The position numbers and the translations under genes were made by a program. Under the pieces are notes generated by a model that saw only the letters and a list, made by a program, of their open reading frames with translations, was not told the DNA's origin and ran no database searches. Below, piece after piece: positions 1 to 6,464 of a DNA stretch of 6,464 nucleotides; positions within the stretch are counted from its first letter, which is position 1; every line of letters begins with the position of its first letter. The stretch comes from Gammaproteobacteria bacterium. GTDB lineage: Bacteria; Pseudomonadota; Gammaproteobacteria; Halothiobacillales; Halothiobacillaceae. The stretch covers positions 1 through 6,464 of the forward strand of contig JARJMX020000064.1 of NCBI GenBank assembly GCA_029335925.2. Reading direction: 5' to 3'.

Positions 1-1
1 G

Positions 2-406
2 CGCCATCAGCGCGTTGCCGACCAGATCCAGCGCGAGCTGGCCCAGCTCATCCGTCATGAGGTGCGTGACATGCGCCTTGGCATGTTGACCTTGACCGCG
101 GTGCGGGTTTCACCGGACCTGTCGCATGCTAAGGTCTTCTTCACCACCATGGATCCGGAGCAGAAGACCGTGGCCCTGGAAGTGCTCGGTGGGGCCGCAC
201 CTCACCTGCGCAGTCTTCTCGGCCGCCTGATGCGCCTGCGTATCACGCCGCAACTGCACTTCGTCTATGACGAATCCATTGAGCGCGGTGCGCACATGAG
301 TGCGGTGATCTCCGCCGCACTCGCGCGCGATGCGGCCCTGCGTGGCGAGGACGCGGGCGGAGGGAACGAGGCCACAGCCGACGACGAAAGCGAGGGCCGT
401 GCTTGA
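2..406 (+). CDS. rbfA: 30S ribosome-binding factor RbfA (5' end outside window)
   Basis: RbfA binds the free 30S subunit in the cytoplasm and helps the 5' end of 16S rRNA mature, notably during cold growth. The frame is open from base 2 and gives 134 residues before TGA. Its first visible residues (RHQRVADQIQREL) align with E. coli RbfA from about residue 7, so roughly six codons are missing; the internal GTG at 62 is not the true start. The single type II KH-like domain is recognisable through RLGMLTLTAVRVSPDLSHAKV, the RSLLGRLMRLRITPQLHF stretch and the VYDES motif. The C-terminal tail after about residue 105 is rich in Asp, Glu, Gly and Ala and probably disordered. Two family signatures are altered: the usual DPRLG reads DMRLG, and the KH AxG kink reads AAP. 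The stop overlaps the truB start, implying translational coupling. Length fits the family (E. coli 133 residues). Confidence 0.95.
   Translation, partial: RHQRVADQIQRELAQLIRHEVRDMRLGMLTLTAVRVSPDLSHAKVFFTTMDPEQKTVALEVLGGAAPHLRSLLGRLMRLRITPQLHFVYDESIERGAHMSAVISAALARDAALRGEDAGGGNEATADDESEGRA
392..395 (+). promoter_or_regulatory. Ribosome binding site supporting the TTG start of truB
   Basis: GAGG lies 7 bases before the TTG at 403 and inside the last codons of rbfA. It supports the TTG codon that overlaps the rbfA TGA (shared TTGA, 403-406). No nearby ATG or GTG would keep the N-terminal residues before the conserved HGIVLLDKARG segment. Confidence 0.6.
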
Positions 407-1326
407 CCGCACCACGCAAAAAGAGCTGGCGCGCCTTGCACGGCATTGTCCTGCTGGACAAGGCTAGGGGAATATCCTCCAACCATGCCCTGCAACAGGT
501 CAGGCGGCTGTTTCAGGCGGAAAAGGCCGGTCATACCGGCAGTCTTGACCCACTCGCTACCGGCCTGCTTCCCGTATGCTTTGGCAAGGCCACCCGGGTG
601 TCGGGTCTGCTGCTCGAAGCTGACAAGCGTTATTCGGTCTGCGCGCGGCTCGGCCAGCGCACCGATACTGCGGATGCGGATGGCGAGATGATCGAGGAAC
701 GTCCGGTACCAAAGCTTGATCTTGCGCAGGTTGAGGCCGTGGTCGCGGGCTTCGTCGGCGAGATCGACCAGGTTCCACCGATGTACAGCGCACTCAAGCA
801 CAAGGGCCAGCGCCTGTATAAGCTCGCTCGCCAGGGGATCGAGGTCGAGCGCACGGCGCGCCGGGTGCGCTTCGACTGGATCGTCGTCGACCGCCTTGAA
901 GGCTGTGAGCTGTGCCTCAGCCTGCGCTGCAGCAAGGGTGCCTATGTGCGCACCCTCATTGAGGACATCGGTGAGGCGCTGGGCTGTGGGGCGCACGTGA
1001 CCATGCTGCGTCGCACCGGGCTTGGCCCTTTTATGGGCCATCCCCGGATGTACACTTTCGAGGCGCTACAAAAGCTCGCCGAGGAGGGGCAGGAGGCCCT
1101 CGATCGTGTTATCCTGCCAACCGATTCCGCGCTGACCGGTTATCCGGCGATCCGGCTTGATGCCGACAGCACGTTTCACATCCGCCACGGTCACCCCGTG
1201 TTTGTCGCCCATGCACCTCCTGAGGGCTGGTTTCGAATCTACGGGGCGGATGGCCTCTTCCTGGGTCTGGGGGAAGTCCTTGACGACGGGCGGGTGGCAC
1301 CCAGGCGGCTGCTTGCAGCCTTCTAG
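403..1326 (+). CDS. truB: tRNA pseudouridine(55) synthase TruB
   Basis: TruB isomerises U55 in the T-loop of nearly all elongator tRNAs to pseudouridine and acts as a tRNA-folding chaperone. The 307-residue product has the family motifs in order: HGIVLLDKARGISSN (13-27), the catalytic loop GHTGSLDPLATG (43-54) with nucleophile Asp49, KRYSVCARLGQRTDTADADG (75-94) with Tyr77 stacking on the target base, YSALKHKGQRLYKLARQG (128-145), and SKGAYVRTL (177-185) with the conserved Arg183. A C-terminal RNA-binding region follows (about 245-307: RHGHPV, then a beta-rich segment ending GRVAPRRLLAAF). The start is TTG with a GAGG ribosome binding site, overlapping the rbfA stop by four bases, so the two genes are probably co-translated. 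Length is close to that of E. coli (314). The catalytic residues are intact and nothing suggests decay. Confidence 0.97.
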   Translation: MTAPRKKSWRALHGIVLLDKARGISSNHALQQVRRLFQAEKAGHTGSLDPLATGLLPVCFGKATRVSGLLLEADKRYSVCARLGQRTDTADADGEMIEERPVPKLDLAQVEAVVAGFVGEIDQVPPMYSALKHKGQRLYKLARQGIEVERTARRVRFDWIVVDRLEGCELCLSLRCSKGAYVRTLIEDIGEALGCGAHVTMLRRTGLGPFMGHPRMYTFEALQKLAEEGQEALDRVILPTDSALTGYPAIRLDADSTFHIRHGHPVFVAHAPPEGWFRIYGADGLFLGLGEVLDDGRVAPRRLLAAF

Positions 1327-1336
1327 GTGTTGTTTT
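1307..1336 (+). other. Hairpin and T-rich run at the truB stop, possible weak attenuator
   Basis: GGCTG (1307-1311) and CAGCC (1316-1320) form a perfect 5-bp stem closed by CTTG, a tetraloop known to be stable. The next 16 bases contain 10 T, ending TTTT at 1333-1336, and span the truB stop. The T run starts with mixed bases rather than straight after the stem, so this is at best a partial terminator or pause between truB and rpsO. It may be only a coding coincidence. Confidence 0.25.
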
Positions 1337-1359
1337 AACCCTTTCGTGGAGTGATCTGC

Positions 1360-1388
1360 GAAACGGGCGTTTCTATCAACTTTGACCC
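1360..1388 (+). promoter_or_regulatory. Candidate S15 autoregulatory leader (hairpin with potential pseudoknot)
   Basis: GAAACG (1360-1365) and CGTTTC (1368-1373) are perfect inverted repeats. If the inner pairs open, the loop GGG (1365-1367) is complementary to CCC (1386-1388), which lies directly before the rpsO GGAG. This would form an H-type pseudoknot abutting the ribosome binding site. In E. coli, S15 represses its own translation by stabilising a pseudoknot in the rpsO leader that traps the 30S subunit. The inverted repeat is seen directly; the pseudoknot and S15 binding are inferred from position and gene. Confidence 0.4.
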
Positions 1389-1389
1389 T

Positions 1390-1393
1390 GGAG
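1390..1393 (+). promoter_or_regulatory. Ribosome binding site of rpsO
   Basis: GGAG is 7 bases before ATG 1401. This spacing favours 1401 over the second in-frame ATG at 1407 and gives the 89-residue length typical of S15. Confidence 0.7.
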
Positions 1394-1400
1394 TAAACAA

Positions 1401-1670
1401 ATGACCATGACCACAGAAGAAAAAGCCAAGATCGTTGCCGAATTCGGCCGTGATAGCAAAGACACGGGCTCCACTGAAGTGCAGGTAGCCCTCATCACCA
1501 GCCGTATTCAGCAACTGACCGAGCACTTCGTCACCCACAAGAAAGACAACCACTCCCGCCGTGGCCTGATCCGCTTGGTCAACCAGCGCCGCAAGCTGCT
1601 CGACTACCTCAAGCGCAAGGACATCAACCGTTACCAGGCGCTGATCGGCAAGCTGGGTCTGCGTAAATAA
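1401..1670 (+). CDS. rpsO: 30S ribosomal protein S15
   Basis: S15 is a primary 16S rRNA-binding protein of the 30S platform. It contacts helices 20-22 and helps form bridge B4 to 23S rRNA. The 89-residue product has the same length as E. coli S15 and aligns without gaps: KIVAEFGRD (10-18), [13 protein letters not shown] (21-33), the rRNA-binding [11 protein letters not shown] motif (about 46-56), and [13 protein letters not shown] followed by the C-terminal LIGKLGLRK. Start ATG 1401 has a GGAG site at good spacing. It lies 74 bases after truB, with a hairpin in the gap that may mediate autoregulation, and 163 bases before the pnp start. The rpsO-pnp pairing is conserved, and in E. coli the two are partly co-transcribed. 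I saw no convincing sigma-70 promoter in the truB-rpsO gap. Confidence 0.98.
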   Translation: MTMTTEEKAKIVAEFGRDSKDTGSTEVQVALITSRIQQLTEHFVTHKKDNHSRRGLIRLVNQRRKLLDYLKRKDINRYQALIGKLGLRK

Positions 1671-1691
1671 TTTGCAGACAAACATGCATCC

Positions 1692-1803
1692 ATACCGCAG
1701 GTATTGAAGGCGAGGGGAGGGGTGACCTCCCCCCTGAAGGCGTTGGGCTAATATCCAGCGCCTTCATGACATTTATGGTCTGGAGAGGATGGTCCCCTTC
1801 AGG
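1692..1803 (+). promoter_or_regulatory. Structured pnp leader with three hairpins and alternative pairings
   Basis: The rpsO-pnp gap carries three consecutive perfect or near-perfect stems: ATACC/GGTAT (1692-1704, 3-base loop), GGGGAGG/CCTCCCC (1714-1732, 5-base loop) and a long stem at 1735-1766. TGAAGGCG occurs twice (1705-1712 and 1735-1742). Its complement CGCCTTCA occurs once (1759-1766), and the related CCTTCAGG at 1796-1803 is complementary to 1733-1740. Several exclusive folds are therefore possible, the last arm ending 17 bases before the pnp ribosome binding site. In E. coli the pnp leader is cut by RNase III in a stem-loop, and PNPase then destabilises its own message. The arrangement here is consistent with that mechanism, but the function is inferred. 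Confidence 0.5.
1735..1766 (+). other. Long hairpin in the pnp leader, candidate RNase III site
   Basis: TGAAGGCG (1735-1742) pairs perfectly with CGCCTTCA (1759-1766). The stem extends inward through T1743-G1758, T1744-A1757, G1745-C1756, G1746-C1755 and G1747-T1754, giving 13 pairs including two wobbles, with a 6-base loop CTAATA. It is not followed by a T-run (TGACATTTATGG follows), so it is not an intrinsic terminator. Position and shape resemble the RNase III-processed stem of the E. coli pnp leader. Cleavage is not shown. Confidence 0.5.
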
Positions 1804-1820
1804 CCCGAACATTCGTACGC

Positions 1821-1826
1821 AAGGGA
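1821..1826 (+). promoter_or_regulatory. Ribosome binding site that selects the GTG start of pnp
   Basis: AAGGGA precedes GTG 1834 by 7 bases, a normal distance. The upstream in-frame ATG at 1789 has GGAGAGG directly abutting it, which is too close for efficient initiation. The N-terminus from GTG ([12 protein letters not shown]) aligns residue for residue with E. coli MLNPIVRKFQYG. Confidence 0.7.
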
Positions 1827-1833
1827 ACCTATC

Positions 1834-3915
<2,082 letters not shown>

Positions 3916-3938
3916 CGCTTGCCAACTCATGCAAACGT

Positions 3939-3965
3939 GCAACGCCCCGTTTAACGGGGCGTTGC
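3939..3965. terminator. GC-rich terminator hairpin between convergent pnp and tilS
   Basis: GCAACGCCCCG (3939-3949) and CGGGGCGTTGC (3955-3965) form an 11-bp perfect stem with a TTTAA loop, starting 23 bases after the pnp stop. The + strand downstream sequence (TGTATCTG) is only moderately T-rich, and on the - strand the stem is followed by ACGTTTGC. Neither side has a strict U-tract, but the stem is very stable and lies between convergent genes, so it probably ends pnp transcription and may also stop - strand transcription. Confidence 0.75.
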
Positions 3966-3991
3966 TGTATCTGCATCACGAGAAAGGCGCA

Positions 3992-4012
3992 TGCCCAACG
4001 CCATCATGGGCA
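3992..4012. repeat. Short inverted repeat in the pnp-tilS gap
   Basis: TGCCCA (3992-3997) and TGGGCA (4007-4012) form a 6-bp stem with a 9-base loop. It has no T-run and no clear role alone. It would be an internal stem of any short RNA transcribed leftwards from the AT-rich segment to the hairpin at 3939-3965. Confidence 0.35.
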
Positions 4013-4031
4013 GTCATACTTGGTGTGTGTA

Positions 4032-4059
4032 ATTTTACATAATATACATTATGTGTCAT
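4032..4059 (-). promoter_or_regulatory. Candidate minus-strand sigma-70 promoter in the pnp-tilS gap
   Basis: On the - strand, ATGACA (4059-4054; 5 of 6 bases match TTGACA) and TAAAAT (4037-4032; 5 of 6 match TATAAT) are separated by 16 bases. Transcription would begin near 4025 and run towards the hairpin at 3965-3939, giving an RNA of roughly 90 bases with no credible coding frame. AT-rich sequence often yields such matches by chance, so this is tentative. Confidence 0.25.
4037..4054. repeat. AT-rich palindrome
   Basis: ACATAAT (4037-4043) and ATTATGT (4048-4054) are perfect inverted repeats around ATAC. They sit in an AT-rich island (about 4030-4066, ending in six A) that contrasts with the GC-rich surroundings. 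It could be an operator-like site, a weak hairpin in the tilS 3' untranslated region, or part of a promoter. Confidence 0.4.
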
Positions 4060-4093
4060 TAAAAAAGGGGCCATGGTGATACGTCAGCGCGGC

Positions 4094-5440
4094 TCACGGG
4101 AGTCTTTCTAGCACGATCTGCAGACCTGGTTCGTCTGGACCCGCAAAATATGAAGCTTCAATCCATGACTCACCGACTTGGACGAGGCAGTCGCCGATAA
4201 AAAACAACGGCAAACGTTCTCGTTCCCATGGCGGGATCGATGAAGCCTGAAAGAGATTCTTCAGGCTTTGGTGATGCGCCTGCCCGACGACACGGATTCT
4301 TTCACCGCCCTGACGCAGGCGCATGACCAGGCCTTCGCTCGGGATGGACTTAAGACGTAGGCCTGAGCCTATCGTCTTGTGTGGAATGATGCGCCAGCCC
4401 AGCTCCGGACAATCCATGACGGTGTCTGGATGCACAATCCGCGTAAACGTAGAGTCAAGATGCTTGGCCCGTTCACGCAGGGCATAAAGGCCCTCCCGCC
4501 AACGTCGCAACTCGCCTCCCGGCCAGCGGATCACGGGCAAGGCATCCGCCCGAGCCTCCAGCATGCGCCGGATCTCGGCAAGACGCGGCTCAGGAGGCAA
4601 CGACAGACCAAGTTCGATCAGCCAGATGCGCACGGCGTTGAACAGACGCTGATCCGGCAGTCGGGCAAGCGCCATGGCCTCGAGCCGGTTCACCTGATCA
4701 CTGCGCGCCGCCTCAAGGTCGAGACGCCCAAGGTCTCCGAGCAGTTCCTCGGTGATGGCCATGCGACGCGCGGCCCGAGCCAGCGTCGCTTCGGCTTGGG
4801 GCCAATGGGTATGCAAAACCGGAAAAATACGATGACGCACGAGGTTGCGGGCATGACGTAAGTCAGCGTTGCTTGGATCCTCGATCCAACACAAACCGTG
4901 TTTTAAGGCGTAAGATCGCAATTTTTCGCGTCCGATCTCGATTAAAGGACGCAGATGCCAACCACCAGCAAAAGGCGCCATGACTGGCATGGAAGCCAGT
5001 CCTCGCACCCCTGCCCCGCGCATGAGCTGGAGCAGGAAGGTTTCGGCCTGATCATCCCGATGATGCGCGGTCAGAAGTCCCCCGCCCTGCTTCATATACC
5101 TCGCCAAAGCGGCATAACGCGCCTTGCGGGCCGCGGACTCAATCCCCGCCGCCCCCAAGGGTTCAACTTGAATCCGCTCGACGATAAGCGGGATGTCAAG
5201 CTGTCGGCAGGTCTGTTCTGCATGTTCAACCCAACGATCAGCCTGCGGTAACAGGCCGTGATGAATATGCACGGCAGCCAGCGATGTAAGTGTCCCTGTC
5301 TTATACAGGCGGGATAAAAGATGGAGCAGGACGGTGGAGTCGAGCCCACCACTGAAGCCGATGAATAGAGGACGATGGCGAAGATGAACCGGAATATGGC
5401 GAAGAACGGATTCGATCAGATACTGATCATCGGTGTTCAT
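4094..5440 (-). CDS. tilS: tRNA(Ile)-lysidine synthetase TilS
   Basis: TilS uses ATP and lysine to convert C34 of tRNA-Ile2 (CAU anticodon) to lysidine, which switches codon reading from AUG to AUA and charging from Met to Ile; it is normally essential. The 448-residue product carries the N-type ATP-pyrophosphatase P-loop SGGLDS (30-35), HIHHGL (58-63), ESAARKARYAAL (101-112), TAHHRDDQAETFLLQLMRG (124-142), the IEDPSNAD...RNLVRH region (186-203), a middle substrate-binding domain (about 255-325) and the C-terminal TilS domain (about 368-430; LRQGGERIR, SLKNLFQ, IPPWERERLPL). I chose ATG 5440 because it places the P-loop 30 residues in. An upstream in-frame TTG at 5482 would add 14 residues and overlap the accA stop as TTGA, but its only purine run (AAAAGG) sits one base from it. 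The ATG has an AGGGG 11 bases upstream. The gene lies 38 bases after accA and converges on pnp. Confidence 0.95.
   Translation of the reverse strand: MNTDDQYLIESVLRHIPVHLRHRPLFIGFSGGLDSTVLLHLLSRLYKTGTLTSLAAVHIHHGLLPQADRWVEHAEQTCRQLDIPLIVERIQVEPLGAAGIESAARKARYAALARYMKQGGGLLTAHHRDDQAETFLLQLMRGAGVRGLASMPVMAPFAGGWHLRPLIEIGREKLRSYALKHGLCWIEDPSNADLRHARNLVRHRIFPVLHTHWPQAEATLARAARRMAITEELLGDLGRLDLEAARSDQVNRLEAMALARLPDQRLFNAVRIWLIELGLSLPPEPRLAEIRRMLEARADALPVIRWPGGELRRWREGLYALRERAKHLDSTFTRIVHPDTVMDCPELGWRIIPHKTIGSGLRLKSIPSEGLVMRLRQGGERIRVVGQAHHQSLKNLFQASSIPPWERERLPLFFIGDCLVQVGESWIEASYFAGPDEPGLQIVLERLP
5414..5428 (-). repeat. Perfect inverted repeat in the first tilS codons
   Basis: In the mRNA sense, GATCAG and CTGATC pair around TAT, covering codons for residues 5-9, 12 bases after ATG 5440. 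The 6-bp hairpin could slightly modulate initiation at that ATG. The codons also fit the protein, so chance is a good alternative. Confidence 0.3.
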
Positions 5441-5478
5441 AGGGTCAGCGGCCCCTACTGCCACTCGCAGGGAGTCGC

Positions 5479-6441
5479 TCAAGCCTTTTCGAGATAGTGG
5501 CCATAGCTCATCAGGCGCTGGTAACGACGCTCGAGTAATGATTCGATGGGCATGGCACTGACCTGGTCAAGGGCGCGCAGCAGGGCTTGCTTGACATTCG
5601 CCATGTGCAACGGCACATCGCGGTGGGCGCCCCCAGCGGGTTCTTCGATGATCTCATCGATCAAACCCAGCTCCTTGAGCCGCGGCGCGGTCATGCCGAG
5701 GGCCTCCGCCGCCTCCGGGGCTTTAGAGGCATCCTTCCAAAGAATCGCCGCGCAACCTTCCGGGGAGATAACCGAGTAGGTGCTGTACTGGAGCATCATC
5801 AGGTGGTCGCCCACGCCGATGGCGAGCGCACCGCCTGAACCACCCTCCCCGATCACAGTGCAGACGATCGGGGTCGGCAGATCGGCCATAACGAACAGGT
5901 TGCGGGCGATGGCCTCGCTCTGGCCACGCTCTTCAGCGTCAATGCCAGGATAAGCCCCCGGGGTATCGATAAAGGTCAAAACCGGCAGTTTGAACCGAGC
6001 AGCCGTCTCCATAAGGCGCTTGGCTTTGCGATAGCCCTCGGGTCGCGGCATACCAAAGTTGCGGCGCGCGCGCTCCTTCGCATCCCTCCCCTTCTGGTGG
6101 CCAATGATCATCACCGGACGACCGTCGAGACGCGCGATGCCCCCCACAATCGCGGCATCCTCGGCAAACGCCCGATCACCGTGCATTTCGAAAAAATCGG
6201 TGAAGAGGTGTTTGATGTAATCCAAAGTGTAAGGACGTTGCGGATGACGCGCCATCTGCGAAATCTGCCATGGGCTGAGCTTGCTGAAGATGGAGCGCGT
6301 CAGCTGATCTGCCTTGGCGCGCAAACGCTCGATCTCATCGCTGAGATTGAGATTGCTTTCGTTGCCCATCAGCCGCAGTTCGTTGATCTTCGCCTCGAGT
6401 TCGGCGATAGGCTGCTCAAAATCGAGATAGTTCGGGTTCAT
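5479..6441 (-). CDS. accA: Acetyl-CoA carboxylase carboxyltransferase subunit alpha
   Basis: With AccD, AccA forms the carboxyltransferase that moves the carboxyl group from carboxybiotin on AccB to acetyl-CoA, making malonyl-CoA, the committed step of fatty acid synthesis. The 320-residue product (E. coli 319) begins [19 protein letters not shown], with a helical, coiled-coil-like N-terminal segment (about 8-50). The crotonase-fold core follows: [13 protein letters not shown] (64-76), [20 protein letters not shown] (100-119), [15 protein letters not shown] (126-140), IDTPGAYPG (158-166), [11 protein letters not shown] (171-181) and [15 protein letters not shown] (198-212) with the oxyanion-hole glycines. 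The end matches [13 protein letters not shown] 6441 aligns exactly with the E. coli start; GTG 6447, two codons upstream, is possible. The ribosome binding site is weak (GAAG, 10 bases before ATG). tilS follows 38 bases later, probably in the same operon. The upstream promoter lies outside the window. Confidence 0.97.
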   Translation of the reverse strand: MNPNYLDFEQPIAELEAKINELRLMGNESNLNLSDEIERLRAKADQLTRSIFSKLSPWQISQMARHPQRPYTLDYIKHLFTDFFEMHGDRAFAEDAAIVGGIARLDGRPVMIIGHQKGRDAKERARRNFGMPRPEGYRKAKRLMETAARFKLPVLTFIDTPGAYPGIDAEERGQSEAIARNLFVMADLPTPIVCTVIGEGGSGGALAIGVGDHLMMLQYSTYSVISPEGCAAILWKDASKAPEAAEALGMTAPRLKELGLIDEIIEEPAGGAHRDVPLHMANVKQALLRALDQVSAMPIESLLERRYQRLMSYGHYLEKA

Positions 6442-6464
6442 GCGCACAGAGCTTCGAAGGGATC

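Noticed and set aside
265..1041. 258-residue open frame on the - strand opposite rbfA/truB
   Set aside because: It is a mirror of conserved truB codons and has no family motifs; the + strand genes are certain.
1313..1341. TTGCAG with TAACCC as an rpsO promoter
   Set aside because: Both hexamers match consensus poorly and TTGCAG is part of the truB-terminal hairpin.
1749..1754. TAATAT as a -10 box for pnp
   Set aside because: No -35-like hexamer occurs 15-19 bases upstream (the region is C-rich), and the bases form the loop of the leader hairpin.
1789..1833. In-frame ATG giving PNPase 15 extra N-terminal residues
   Set aside because: The purine run GGAGAGG abuts the ATG with no spacing, the extra residues match nothing in the family, and GTG 1834 has a well-spaced site and exact N-terminal alignment to E. 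coli.
4061..4066. T6 on the - strand after tilS, as a possible tilS intrinsic terminator
   Set aside because: The preceding - strand sequence offers only the CCATGG palindrome and no GC-rich stem, so it lacks the hairpin half of a terminator.
4073..4111. 12-codon frame after a GGGG run at the end of the AT-rich gap
   Set aside because: It is very short, overlaps the tilS 3' end, and nothing beyond a chance purine run supports translation.
4379..4861. 160-residue open frame on the + strand opposite tilS
   Set aside because: It is antisense to the conserved TilS middle and C-terminal domains, with a low-complexity Arg/Gln/Pro-rich translation typical of a shadow frame.
6442..6464. Promoter for accA
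   Set aside because: Only 23 bases upstream of the ATG are present and they contain no -10-like hexamer, so nothing can be called.

Overview
The window comes from a GC-rich proteobacterium, most likely a gammaproteobacterium. All six encoded proteins align collinearly with their Escherichia coli counterparts. Gene order rbfA-truB-rpsO-pnp is a conserved bacterial ribosome/RNA-metabolism cluster, and an adjacent accA-tilS pair occurs in other gammaproteobacteria. The genus cannot be fixed from the sequence alone. There are no insertion sequences, CRISPR arrays, tRNAs, rRNAs, phage genes or genes of unknown family.

Layout: bases 2-3915 on the + strand hold rbfA (its first ~6 codons lie outside the window), truB (TTG start overlapping the rbfA stop as TTGA), rpsO (after a 74-base gap) and pnp (after a 163-base gap; GTG start). 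A strong GC-rich hairpin at 3939-3965 closes this cluster. An AT-rich gap follows, to 4093. On the - strand, accA (5479-6441) is followed by tilS (4094-5440), converging on pnp. The first 17 bases of sequence upstream of the accA GTG/ATG cluster are all that is visible of its leader.

How the genes work together: RbfA matures the 30S subunit, TruB makes pseudouridine 55 in tRNA, S15 is a primary 16S-binding protein, and PNPase degrades RNA 3' to 5'. TilS makes lysidine in the tRNA-Ile2 anticodon. AccA is a subunit of acetyl-CoA carboxylase, which makes malonyl-CoA for fatty acids. Apart from AccA, all are translation or RNA-turnover functions.

The coding content is ordinary housekeeping, and I do not see a new multi-gene system. 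The parts worth a second look are non-coding. The rpsO-pnp gap holds three consecutive hairpins plus repeated complementary octamers that allow mutually exclusive folds, probably the pnp autoregulatory leader. A small hairpin before rpsO could form a pseudoknot next to its ribosome binding site. The convergent pnp/tilS gap contains an AT-rich palindrome and a promoter-like pair that could drive a short - strand RNA ending in the shared hairpin. RbfA also departs from two normally conserved family signatures.
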